DNA of 64,000 nucleotides from CBFDBF01 sp050291465 (GTDB lineage Bacteria > Pseudomonadota > Gammaproteobacteria > Chromatiales > Chromatiaceae), in contig JBNKJV010000010.1 in assembly GCA_050291465.1 (NCBI GenBank), positions 1 through 64,000 of the forward strand, written 5' to 3'. A program made the translations under genes and the position numbers. The stretch's first letter is position 1, and each line of letters opens with the position of its first letter. Positions 51,294 through 59,619 of the stretch are shown here, in pieces. Under the pieces are notes generated by a model. The model made no database searches. It was not told the DNA's origin and was given only the letters and a program-made list of their open reading frames with translations.

Positions 51294-52709
51294 TTATTTG
51301 CGCGTGGATCTCAGCCGGGGATCAAAAGCGTCCCGCACCACGTCGGAGAAAAGATTGGCCGACAATACCAGGGTGAACATAAACAGCAACGCCGCCATCA
51401 GCGACCACCAGACAATCGGCTCCCGGGCCATTTCCAGACGCGCACTGTTGATCATGTTACCCCAACTGTTCATGGTGGGGTCGACACCTATATTCACATA
51501 GGAGAGCACCGCTTCCGCAAGCACCAATCCCGAAAAATCAAGCACTACGGTAATCAATACGATATGCAGCACATTGGGCAGTATATGGCGTACGATTACC
51601 TGGAAATGATGCACCCCGAAAGCGGTTGCAGCCTGCACGTAATCCACCTGACGCAGCTTGATCGATTCTCCTCGCAATAGCCGGCACAGCCCGGTCCAGC
51701 TGGTCACACCGAGGATGATACAGAGAAACAGCAATCGCATATCCGATCGTTCCACCAGGGTATTGAAGTCATCGGCATGATTGCTCATATAGATTTGCAG
51801 CATAAGTATCGCCGCGGCTATCAAAAGCACACCGGGGATGGAATTGAGAGTGGTGTAAAGGTACTGGATCAGATCATCCACCCAGCCTCGAAAATAGCCT
51901 GCCATGATTCCTAGAAGTATGGCCGCCGGTAACATCACCAGGGTGGTCAGTGTCCCGATCATCAATCCGGTACGGATGCTTTTCAGAGCCTGATAAAAGA
52001 CATCCTCCCCCACCTTGTCGGTCCCCAGGAGATGATACTTTGTCGCGAGCTCGGCACATATGAGGCCGACAGTCAGAACCGCGGCGACCGTAAACAAAGC
52101 CACCCGCCACGGGATATCGGTCTGACCGTTCAGAAGCAGGCGTGCATGATGAGCAAAATTTCCGTCGGAGCCTAATGACAGAAATGTAATCAGTATGTTG
52201 GCCAGAACCACCGACAGAACCACGCCCTTGATCAGGCCGATAACAATCCGTTTAGTGATGTCCGCCCTCTGCTCCCGCTGAGGATCCTCCAGATGAGCCC
52301 CCCCGTACAGAAGACGGGGATAGTCCCTTATAGCAGTTCCATCCTCCAGTTCGATATTTTCCTTGGCGTAAAGATAAGAGGCGAGCGGCGCCGAGTAGGT
52401 CTTTTCCTGGCGGGTACGTAACGGTGTTACCAGTTGGTCAAATACGCTTACCACTTCAGTTGAGTAGACTGCGCCACCCTGGCGCTCCGTCTCCGGCAAC
52501 AAGGGATGGAAATGAATCGAATCGAGTAGACCGATGGCCACATAACAGACCAGCACCACCAGCGTACCCATTCCCACTCGACTACGGAGGACCCTTCGCC
52601 AGGGGGCCCGCAGATGCTCTTTGCGAGAGGCATAAATACCAAAGGCAAGCGTCAGCAGAAACAGCAGGAATATCAGGGCATCGGTCCAGAGCACTACCGG
52701 CTGCGGCAT
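51294..52709 (-). CDS. Peptide-type ABC transporter permease (DppC/YejE class)
   Basis: A 471-residue inner membrane permease. The C-terminal half has the DppC/OppC architecture, with the cytoplasmic loop LRGESIKLRQVDYVQAATAFG that docks the ATPase (EAA motif) and later SYVNIGVDPTMNSWGNMI. The N-terminal 200 residues are longer than usual and carry two helices plus a periplasmic segment (TPLRTRQEKTYSAPLASYLY), similar to YejE-like permeases. It lies in a TGATG overlap with the response regulator gene upstream, so transporter and two-component system are cotranslated. The B-type permease and binding protein are not in the window. Confidence 0.88.
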   Translation of the reverse strand: MPQPVVLWTDALIFLLFLLTLAFGIYASRKEHLRAPWRRVLRSRVGMGTLVVLVCYVAIGLLDSIHFHPLLPETERQGGAVYSTEVVSVFDQLVTPLRTRQEKTYSAPLASYLYAKENIELEDGTAIRDYPRLLYGGAHLEDPQREQRADITKRIVIGLIKGVVLSVVLANILITFLSLGSDGNFAHHARLLLNGQTDIPWRVALFTVAAVLTVGLICAELATKYHLLGTDKVGEDVFYQALKSIRTGLMIGTLTTLVMLPAAILLGIMAGYFRGWVDDLIQYLYTTLNSIPGVLLIAAAILMLQIYMSNHADDFNTLVERSDMRLLFLCIILGVTSWTGLCRLLRGESIKLRQVDYVQAATAFGVHHFQVIVRHILPNVLHIVLITVVLDFSGLVLAEAVLSYVNIGVDPTMNSWGNMINSARLEMAREPIVWWSLMAALLFMFTLVLSANLFSDVVRDAFDPRLRSTRK

Positions 52710-53380
52710 CAGGACGCTCCCTCGCGACCGCAGAGGTTTCGTTCCACGGCGATAACCGCCGCCTCCACGCGCGAATGCACCCCCAGTTTCCGCAGAATAG
52801 CTTTTACATGCAGCTTCACCGTTCCGTCGGATATTCCCAGATTACGGGCAATAACCTTGTTGCTTTGCCCCTCCGCCAGATGGCAGAGAATTTCCCTTTC
52901 CCGCGGCGTGAGTTCATCCAGGCCTCCCTTGGGCGAAGCTGACGACATATCACCCTGTACCGCCCGAGCGAGAATCGCGGTGAGCTCCTTGGCTACCACC
53001 GTACCGCCGTCGGCAATCTGCTCCAACGCCTCCACCAGTTCCTCCGGTTCCATCTCCTTCAGCAGGTACCCCTGGGCACCGTTCTGCAAGGACTCAATGA
53101 CATCCGCCTCCTCGCGGCTGGTGGTCAGCATGGCCACCGGGATAGCCGGACATAGTGCCCGCAGTTGCCGTAACACTTCCACGCCATCCATGTCCGGCAT
53201 GCGCATATCGAGCAACACCACATCCGGTTTTACCGACGCAACACCCTGTATACCCTTGCTGCAGTCACCCTCCGCGCCCACTACATCGACACCCAGGCGT
53301 TGCAGCAGCTCCTGCAATCCGCCCCGGAACAGAGCATGATCATCTATTAGAAAAACGCGCATGGATCGACCCGTTGTCAC
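52709..53380 (-). CDS. NarL/FixJ-type response regulator
   Basis: A 223-residue transcription factor: a receiver domain with the phosphorylated Asp58 (VVLLDMRMPDMDG), acidic pair in LIDDHALFRGG and conserved Lys in GYLLKEM, then a C-terminal LuxR-type helix-turn-helix (LTPREREILCHLAEGQSNKV, SDGTVKLHVKAILRKL). It closely resembles NarL/NarP. The GTG at 53380 overlaps the kinase stop by four bases; an ATG at 53362 is an alternative. It stands between a NarX-like kinase and an ABC permease in a coupled unit. Confidence 0.93.
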   Translation of the reverse strand: MTTGRSMRVFLIDDHALFRGGLQELLQRLGVDVVGAEGDCSKGIQGVASVKPDVVLLDMRMPDMDGVEVLRQLRALCPAIPVAMLTTSREEADVIESLQNGAQGYLLKEMEPEELVEALEQIADGGTVVAKELTAILARAVQGDMSSASPKGGLDELTPREREILCHLAEGQSNKVIARNLGISDGTVKLHVKAILRKLGVHSRVEAAVIAVERNLCGREGAS

Positions 53381-55005
53381 CTTTGCCTGTTCTGCTCCCG
53401 CCGATTGTAAACCAACTCCACCCGCGTACCCTCGCCCGGTTCGCTCTCGATTGAAAGCTTTCCACCCAGCCTCCGGGCGCGCTCCTCCATAATGGTGAGA
53501 CCGACCTGTTCACCGGGACCTCCGGTTCGCGCGGAACCGTCAAAACCGATTCCGTCGTCCTCCACCAGCAATCGGTACTCACCGCTCCCCTTGCAGCTGA
53601 GCAGAATACGGACGTTATGAGCCCCGGCGTGCTTGCGCACGTTGGCCAGGCACTCCTGAGCAATACGCAGGATCTGCTTTTCCTCCCCGGTGGTCAGATT
53701 GATGTTGGGACAGTCGCGCTGGAAGAACACCGGGATCCCGGTCTCCTGCCGGAAACGCCGGGTCAGCTTTTTCAATTCCGGATCCAGGCCCTGCTGCTCC
53801 ACCGGAGCCAGGAAGCTGTTTAACAACTCCCGCAACTCGGTGTGGGCCTCGTCGATACCGCTGCTGATGCGTTGCAGCTCAGAACGCGCCTCGTCCGGGA
53901 CCACGCTTTTCTCCAGGGTATCCTCCAGCATCCGCGCCTGAAAACGGAGACTCGCCAGGGTCTGGGCCAGCGAATCATGCAGCTCGTGGGCCAGGGTGGT
54001 GCGTTCTTCCATGATAGATATACGGTGGGCCTCTTCGTCCAGCCGCTGTCGCGCTACGGCCATACCGAGATGACTGCCGATGGTGAACAACAGGTCCAGC
54101 AGGTCACCCCGTCCTTCCAGACTCCCTTTATCCACGTACAGGTGATAGATCCCGAACTGCTCTCCCTGATATTCCAGAGGTACCTCCACCCGTTCGATCT
54201 CGTCGCTGCCGAACATATGTCGCCCAACCGCCTCAGAACAGCGCCGGGCGTCCTGTTCACAAAGGATATCCCCCTGGGACAGGGTCTTGCCACACTGACA
54301 GAGATGAAGGGGAAGCTGGGCCCTGCCGCTAAGAAAGTTATCGTCCAGTCCTATACTGCCCACCAGTCGTATACGCTGTTCCGAGGTGATCAGGTTTACC
54401 GTAGCGGAACGGCCGTCCACCATCTTTTTCAGGATATGCAGAAAACGAATAAGCAGGTCATCCAGGTTTCCCGCCTGGTTGATACTGGCGGCCACGTCGT
54501 ACAGGGTTTTTAGCGTTGCGGTCTGCTGGGCGAGGCGCCGGGTCTGGCGATCCACGCGCTCCTGCATATCGTCATAGACCTCGGCCAATTCATCGTTGAT
54601 GCTGTCGATATCCCGCGCCATGGGCCCCAATACACCCACGTTCTCCATGGTCAGATGCACATGGGGAGCACCCTCACAGACCTCGGCCACGGACTGTTCC
54701 AGTTGCACCAGGGGCTGCAGGAGCTGGTTGCGCAACCGCACCAAGCCGACGATCGCTGCGGCAACGGTTACAAACACCACGAGCAATAACCAACTCACCA
54801 GGACGGTGGATGCGCCACTCTTAGCATAAACAAAAACGGTCAAAGCCAGACTGATTGCCAGACCGAGCGCGAAGATGCCGATAGGAAACAGCAGGCGGGC
54901 GGCAATAAGAATACGCAGGATAGATGAAAGCTCCGAATGGCCCGCATAATCGGCAGTCGCCCTGTCCTGCGTCCGCGCCGTTTTTTCATCCTGGATTAAT
55001 GACAT
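53377..55005 (-). CDS. NarX-like sensor histidine kinase without a periplasmic sensor domain
   Basis: A 542-residue kinase. Two adjacent membrane helices (about 38-60 and 66-89) are joined by only a few residues, so the nitrate-sensing periplasmic domain of NarX is absent. A HAMP-like/coiled region is followed by a GAF-like module with four cysteines (236, 238, 249, 256; CQC, ILC, RRC), reminiscent of the central cysteine cluster of NarX, then a HisKA_3 dimerisation domain with His343 (AHELHDSLAQTL) and an HATPase domain (VEDDGIGFDG, GLTIMEERARRLGG). A cytosolic redox or metal signal through the cysteines is a reasonable inference. It heads an apparent kinase-regulator-permease operon. Confidence 0.9.
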   Translation of the reverse strand: MSLIQDEKTARTQDRATADYAGHSELSSILRILIAARLLFPIGIFALGLAISLALTVFVYAKSGASTVLVSWLLLVVFVTVAAAIVGLVRLRNQLLQPLVQLEQSVAEVCEGAPHVHLTMENVGVLGPMARDIDSINDELAEVYDDMQERVDRQTRRLAQQTATLKTLYDVAASINQAGNLDDLLIRFLHILKKMVDGRSATVNLITSEQRIRLVGSIGLDDNFLSGRAQLPLHLCQCGKTLSQGDILCEQDARRCSEAVGRHMFGSDEIERVEVPLEYQGEQFGIYHLYVDKGSLEGRGDLLDLLFTIGSHLGMAVARQRLDEEAHRISIMEERTTLAHELHDSLAQTLASLRFQARMLEDTLEKSVVPDEARSELQRISSGIDEAHTELRELLNSFLAPVEQQGLDPELKKLTRRFRQETGIPVFFQRDCPNINLTTGEEKQILRIAQECLANVRKHAGAHNVRILLSCKGSGEYRLLVEDDGIGFDGSARTGGPGEQVGLTIMEERARRLGGKLSIESEPGEGTRVELVYNRREQNRQR

Positions 55006-55139
55006 AACCGTTTCTGATCAGGCCCGTCTGAGGCCGGGGCAATCACCTTATCACGAAATCAGGCCGCGCTTTCACGCTTCGGGTATATAAAGCGGGAGAG
55101 GTAACCTTGATCTACCACCGCTCGCGGTGAAAACCGGAC

Positions 55140-56264
55140 CTACAGTAGGGAGCGAATGGCGGCAAGACGGCGGCGTTCCAGTTCAGCGCCCAGCTCAGCC
55201 CCTGCCAGACCTTCCGCCTGCAATACATCGGCGGAAACCGATACCACCGCGCTTAGGGCCTTTTGCAGATTCGGGCCGGCGGCACCCGCCGCCTCAGGCC
55301 AGAGAGCGCCGGCAGCCAGCAGGAACCGTTGAAACCGTTCCGGTTGCTGTTCCGCCCGGGTTGATCGGACAAGTTGCAGCATCGACTCCGCCCTTCCCTC
55401 CGCCGCCTCCGCGAACAAAGCCCCATGCCTGAGCAGCATTTCCAGGAGGTCGCCGTACTCGCGGGGGACCCGCAGGGCGTCACACAAGACCGCAGACCCT
55501 TCCCTCGGGTCCGCGGCCGGGGCGAAGAGAGTGGCGAATCGGACCACCGGGTCATCCGTGACGGCAGTGGCACGCTTCAGGGCCGCAATCACCGACGGGG
55601 TTTCGCCCTCCTCCACTTCTTCCATCAGCGGCGCCAGTTGCGGAAACAGAACCCGCAGGGCGTCACATTCCTGAAGAACTTCGACGAAGCGCCACGGTTC
55701 CGCCTCACCCAATGCTCGCCTCATCTCCTTCCATATACGCTCTCTCCGCAACGCCGGCAGATCCTGGGACTCCGCCATCCGCCGCAACAAAGGCCGGGTT
55801 TCATCGGCTACCCGGAAACCGAGGGATCCGAAGCGGGCCGCAAAACGCGCCAGACGCAACAGTCGCACCGGATCCTCGGTAAACGCGGGCGATACGTGAC
55901 GGAGCAACCGCCGCTCCAGATCCGCGCGCCCGCCAAAAGGATCGACCAGCCCGCCCTCTTCGTCGCGGGCCAGGGCATTGATGGTAAGATCCCGCCGCCG
56001 CAGATCCTGCTCCAGGGTCACATGCGTTCCGGATTCGACCCTGAAACCCTTGTATCCCACCCCGGTCTTGGTCTCGGTGCGCGCCAGGGCGTACTCCTCT
56101 CCGGTTTGCGGGTGGATGAAAACCGGAAATTCAGCATCGGCCGGTTGGAATCCCTGCGCCAGCATCTGCTCCGCGGTTGCACCAACCACCACCCAGTCCC
56201 GTTCCTGCACCGGCAGGCCCAGCAGTTCATCCCGCACCGCACCTCCGACCAGATAAACCTTCAT
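55140..56264 (-). CDS. cca: CCA tRNA nucleotidyltransferase
   Basis: Adds or repairs the 3' CCA of tRNA. The 374-residue protein starts MKVYLVGGAVRDELLGL with the nucleotidyltransferase signature, followed by RDWVVVG, RRDLTINALA and the nucleotide-choosing RIWKEMRRAL region. The C-terminal part corresponds to the HD phosphohydrolase region of E. coli Cca, but where that enzyme has CHDLGKG and a His-rich stretch this one has FATLFAPAADPREG, so phosphohydrolase activity is probably lost. It overlaps the ABC exporter gene upstream by four bases. Confidence 0.93.
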   Translation of the reverse strand: MKVYLVGGAVRDELLGLPVQERDWVVVGATAEQMLAQGFQPADAEFPVFIHPQTGEEYALARTETKTGVGYKGFRVESGTHVTLEQDLRRRDLTINALARDEEGGLVDPFGGRADLERRLLRHVSPAFTEDPVRLLRLARFAARFGSLGFRVADETRPLLRRMAESQDLPALRRERIWKEMRRALGEAEPWRFVEVLQECDALRVLFPQLAPLMEEVEEGETPSVIAALKRATAVTDDPVVRFATLFAPAADPREGSAVLCDALRVPREYGDLLEMLLRHGALFAEAAEGRAESMLQLVRSTRAEQQPERFQRFLLAAGALWPEAAGAAGPNLQKALSAVVSVSADVLQAEGLAGAELGAELERRRLAAIRSLL

Positions 56265-58069
56265 GCCTCGTCCCCTTGCTCCAGATTGCGATCTTCCTGC
56301 TGCAACTGCCACATCTCGCTGTAACGTCCCCCCTGCGTCAACAGCTCGGCATGACTCCCCTGCTCGACAATGCGTCCCTCGTCCATCACCAGAATCCGAT
56401 CCGCATCCACCACGGTGGAGAGACGATGGGCGATCACCAGGGTGGTATGATTCTCCGCCACCTGTCTGAGCGTCTCCTGGATCGCCTGCTCGGTTTTACT
56501 GTCCAGAGAGGAGGTGGCCTCGTCGAAGAGCAGAATACGGGGCCGCTTGAGGATGGCGCGGGCAATGGCGATACGTTGTTTCTCACCTCCTGACAGCTTC
56601 AGGCCCCGCTCTCCCACCAAGGTGTCGTACCGCTGCGGCAGGGACTCGATGAAATCACGGATATGTGCCATAGCCGCCGCCTGCTCGATCTCCTCCCGGC
56701 CTGCCTGAGGATTACCGTAGGCCAGATTGTAATATATGGTATCGTTGAACAGCACCGTATCCTGGGGCACGATGCCGATAGCGTCCCGCAGGCTCCGCTG
56801 CGTCACCCCGCGCAGGTCCTGACCGTCAACCAGGATGCGACCGCCGGTCACATCGTAAAAACGAAACAACAGCCTGGACAAGGTGGACTTGCCGGCACCA
56901 CTGCGGCCAACCACGGCCACCTTTTCCCCCGCACCCACCACAAAACTGACACCGTGCAGAATCTGTCGCTCCGGCTGGTATCCGAAATCCACGTTGTCGA
57001 ACCGCACTTCCCCACCATTCAACACCAGATCAGCCGCCCCGGGGCTGTCGTTGATCTCCGGTTGCCGTTCCAGCAGCTTAAAGACAAGATCCATATCAGC
57101 CAGGGAATATTTTATCTGCCGGTAAACCACGCCCAGGAAGTTAAGGGGAATAAACAGTTGCAGCAAAAAGGCGTTGACCAGCACCAGGTCACCTATGGTC
57201 ATGGTTCCGTTCACCACCCCGCCGGCGGCAAAGATCATCACCAGGGTGACGCCGATGGCGATAATGGCCCCCTGGCCGAAATTGAGCAGAGACATGGAGC
57301 TCATACTCTTGACGGCGGAGCCTTCCCAGGCGGCCAGGGTGTTGTCAAAACGCTCCATCTCCAGCGTCTCGTTACCGAAATACTTAACCGTCTCGTAATT
57401 GATCAGACTGTCCAACGCCTGACTATTGGCCTCCGACTCCTGGCGATTCATAGCCAGTCGGAACTCCATGCGCCACTCCGTTACCGCCAGGGTAAAGGCG
57501 ATATAGACCATCACCGTTCCGAATGTAACCAGGGTGAACAGGATGTCGTAGCGAGTCAAAAGGATAAACGCCACCAGGATGAACTCCACCGCCATGGGCA
57601 GGATACTGAACACCAGGTAGTTCAGGATAGAACTGATACTCCGCGTTCCGCGCTCCAGATCGCGGCTGATGGCGCCTGTCTTGCGTTCCAGGTGAAAGCG
57701 CAAGGACAATCCATGCAGATGCTTCAGGACCCGCGTGGACAATCGTCGCATGGCGTGGTAGCGGACACGGGCGAATACCGCATCCCGCAGCTCGTTGAAG
57801 AGGGAACTGCAAAGACGCAGGAGGCCGTAGGCGAGCAGCAGCGAAAGCGGCAACACCAGCTCCCTGCCCGCGCTCTTTTCCATCACGTCGACGATCTCCT
57901 TCAACACCACCGGAATACCGACGTTCGCCACCTTTGCCAATACCAGGGAGCCAAGGGCGATCAGGGCCCGCCCCCGATATTCCCAGAGAAACGGCGCCAG
58001 GCCACGCAGGTTTTTCCAGTCCCTGCGATCCCTGTGGGGTCGGTGGTAGGTTGTCATGTGGTGCGGCAT
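56261..58069 (-). CDS. ATM1-type ABC exporter (fused permease/ATPase)
   Basis: A 602-residue half-transporter of the ABCB7/Atm1/HMT1 class. Six helices (about 30-330) precede a nucleotide-binding domain with Walker A (GRSGAGKST), Q-loop (IGIVPQDTVLF), signature (LSGGEKQRIAIARAIL), Walker B (ILLFDEATSSLD) and the switch His (VIAHRLSTV). Diagnostic membrane-domain segments are YETVKYFGNETLEMERF and LNFLGVVYRQIKYSLADMD. Such proteins export glutathione-linked metal or sulfur compounds. It is coupled to cca. Confidence 0.92.
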   Translation of the reverse strand: MPHHMTTYHRPHRDRRDWKNLRGLAPFLWEYRGRALIALGSLVLAKVANVGIPVVLKEIVDVMEKSAGRELVLPLSLLLAYGLLRLCSSLFNELRDAVFARVRYHAMRRLSTRVLKHLHGLSLRFHLERKTGAISRDLERGTRSISSILNYLVFSILPMAVEFILVAFILLTRYDILFTLVTFGTVMVYIAFTLAVTEWRMEFRLAMNRQESEANSQALDSLINYETVKYFGNETLEMERFDNTLAAWEGSAVKSMSSMSLLNFGQGAIIAIGVTLVMIFAAGGVVNGTMTIGDLVLVNAFLLQLFIPLNFLGVVYRQIKYSLADMDLVFKLLERQPEINDSPGAADLVLNGGEVRFDNVDFGYQPERQILHGVSFVVGAGEKVAVVGRSGAGKSTLSRLLFRFYDVTGGRILVDGQDLRGVTQRSLRDAIGIVPQDTVLFNDTIYYNLAYGNPQAGREEIEQAAAMAHIRDFIESLPQRYDTLVGERGLKLSGGEKQRIAIARAILKRPRILLFDEATSSLDSKTEQAIQETLRQVAENHTTLVIAHRLSTVVDADRILVMDEGRIVEQGSHAELLTQGGRYSEMWQLQQEDRNLEQGDEA

Positions 58070-58205
58070 GCTAGAATATCGGCAATTCAGTGGAACCTTA
58101 AGAAGCCTCTAATAATACCGCACGCAGGGCGTTGCTGGCAGATGGGTAAAATAACCCTACATTCACTGCGCCGATGCCGGACAGAACTAATTTACAGGTT
58201 GAACC

Positions 58206-58547
58206 ATGACTCAGGATTGCAGTTACAACGAACTCTACGCACTTCAGGTGCTGGATGACAGCATGGAGCCGGAGTTCCCGGAGAAGTGCGTCATCGTCAT
58301 CGAACCCTCCAACGTGTGCGCAACCGGCGCATATGTGGTTTCCACCGTTGGAGAGGAACGCTGGTTCCGGCAGTTTATCCGCGACGAGGAGGGTAATGAA
58401 AAACTGACGGCCCTTAACAGCAACTATCCCGATATCGATCTCAACGGTACCGATTTCCGGATCGAGGGCGTCATCGTACAACGGAACATCCAACGCCAGA
58501 TTAAACGTTACCGACCCTATGAGCCGAATAACGGCGAAGCAGGGTGA
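58206..58547 (+). CDS. S24/LexA-peptidase-fold protein without DNA-binding domain
   Basis: A 113-residue protein consisting only of an S24 peptidase-like domain. The nucleophile motif DDSMEPEFPEKCVIVIEPS (Ser near 19) and GAYVVSTVGEERWFRQFI match the fold, and ALNSNYPDIDL resembles the substrate strand region. The residue corresponding to the catalytic lysine appears to be arginine (WFRQF), and no helix-turn-helix precedes the domain, so neither LexA-like repression nor self-cleavage is expected. Its role is unknown. No clear ribosome-binding site is seen before the ATG. Confidence 0.75.
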   Translation: MTQDCSYNELYALQVLDDSMEPEFPEKCVIVIEPSNVCATGAYVVSTVGEERWFRQFIRDEEGNEKLTALNSNYPDIDLNGTDFRIEGVIVQRNIQRQIKRYRPYEPNNGEAG

Positions 58548-58593
58548 CATATATAAAAGGATTTTCGGCCCACCCTTGCGGAAACATCTAATC

Positions 58594-58690
58594 AGGTGTC
58601 ATTTCGAGCGAAGCGAGAAATCCTGCGCTTCATGATTCACTAATAACACAATCAGAAAAAGATCTCTCCCTGCGGTCGAGATGACGACAA
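58594..58690. repeat. TCATTTCGAGCGAAGCGAG-type inverted repeat
   Basis: TGTCATTTCGAGCGAAGCGA (58597-58616) and the distal CTGCGGTCGAGATGACGAC (58670-58688) are degenerate reverse complements of each other, a form of intergenic repeat seen in many unrelated bacterial genomes. It fills part of the gap 58548-58817, together with the GCGGTGATTGGCG copy. Confidence 0.75.
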
Positions 58691-58710
58691 TCCTATAATT
58701 GAAGCCATTC

Positions 58711-58746
58711 GCGGCAGTTTGCGGTGATTGGCGTTATTCGCGGCCC
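58711..58746 (+). repeat. GCGGTGATTGGCG-type dispersed repeat
   Basis: GCGGCAGTTTGCGGTGATTG then GCGTTATTCGCGGC is the best-preserved copy of the family also present at 14900, 28617 and 34901. Confidence 0.78.
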
Positions 58747-58817
58747 CTATCTTTAATGCCTTTTATATAATCAAGACTATTAATCCACGCCTATAAGGGT
58801 CTCAACCCCGATACCGT

Positions 58818-59174
58818 TCAATCCGTCAACAGATCATCCACCTTGGCGGCGCAGATAAAATCGTTCTGTGACAACCCGCCGACAGCATGGGTACTGAAGC
58901 GTACCAGGCAGCGTCCATAGCCCACTTCCAGGTCCGGGTGATGATCCTCCCGATGAGCGATCCAGGCCACCGCGTTTACAAACGCCATGGTCTGATGAAA
59001 ATCCCTGAACTCGAAACTTCGAGTGATTTCAGTACCGTCATCCGCCAGCACCCAGCCGTCGTCCAACTGTGACATCAGGTTGACGGCCGCTTCCCGGATC
59101 ATCGGCGCCTGTTTACCTTCACAGGGCTTGCATCTCTCCTTGCGCAGATCGATGACCGTCACGTCACACCTCAC
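58818..59174 (-). CDS. Pterin-4a-carbinolamine dehydratase
   Basis: A 118-residue PCD/DCoH-family enzyme that dehydrates 4a-hydroxytetrahydropterin. The signature AHREDHHPDLEVGYGRCLVR with the essential His-His pair is intact, and VGGLSQNDFICAAKVD follows. The N-terminal CKPCEG pair of cysteines is typical. It starts with GTG, overlapping the cytochrome stop by four bases (GTGA). No phenylalanine hydroxylase gene is in view, so, as in many bacteria, it may serve molybdopterin or folate-type chemistry instead. Confidence 0.88.
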   Translation of the reverse strand: MRCDVTVIDLRKERCKPCEGKQAPMIREAAVNLMSQLDDGWVLADDGTEITRSFEFRDFHQTMAFVNAVAWIAHREDHHPDLEVGYGRCLVRFSTHAVGGLSQNDFICAAKVDDLLTD

Positions 59175-59452
59175 TCAAACTTGTAAAAGTTCGCATTGAG
59201 ATAATCCACCACGTCGCCCGCTTCCTCATCGAACCAGGTGACACCCACCGCCGATATACAGACACTCACCTGATGTTGCAGCGCCCCAAGAGACTGGACC
59301 CTGCGATCTTCGCGGGTATACACCTCACTGGTGTGACAGCGAATACACTCCTCGTTATGCAATTTCATTCCGTTCGCGCTGTCCGCCACAGCGGGCTGAG
59401 CCAGCGACAGAGAAACCAATCCGAACATTGCGGCACTGCCAAGTGCTTTCAT
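59171..59452 (-). CDS. Small periplasmic mono-heme c-type cytochrome
   Basis: A 93-residue protein with a signal peptide (MKALGSAAMFGLVSLSLAQP, cleavage near AVA-DS) and a single heme site CIRCHTSEVY. The remainder (LGALQHQVSVCISAVGVTWF, ending DYLNANFYKFE) is short, so this is a minimal class I-like cytochrome; no methionine follows the heme site, so the second ligand is probably a histidine. A second cysteine (VSVCISA) is free. The start at 59452 is preferred over an upstream extension. It is coupled to the dehydratase gene. An electron carrier to the cbb3 oxidase is possible but not shown. Confidence 0.82.
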   Translation of the reverse strand: MKALGSAAMFGLVSLSLAQPAVADSANGMKLHNEECIRCHTSEVYTREDRRVQSLGALQHQVSVCISAVGVTWFDEEAGDVVDYLNANFYKFE

Positions 59453-59619
59453 TGAGGGACTCCTTTTGTTGATCCACAGGCAAACATACAGGGTATTGCC
59501 GCTAAAAGTATCTTTAGCACCCGCCGCGGACATCTTCTACAGCATATTCCCTGGGGTTATCTTTCCAGAATCAGCCGACACTGTCACTTTCCGTCAGAAA
59601 ACGGCTGCCGGATCGCTTC

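Noticed and set aside
56663..58258. Long open frame (531 codons) antisense to the ATM1-type exporter
   Set aside because: It is a His/Gln-rich shadow of a well-conserved ABC gene without protein-like features.
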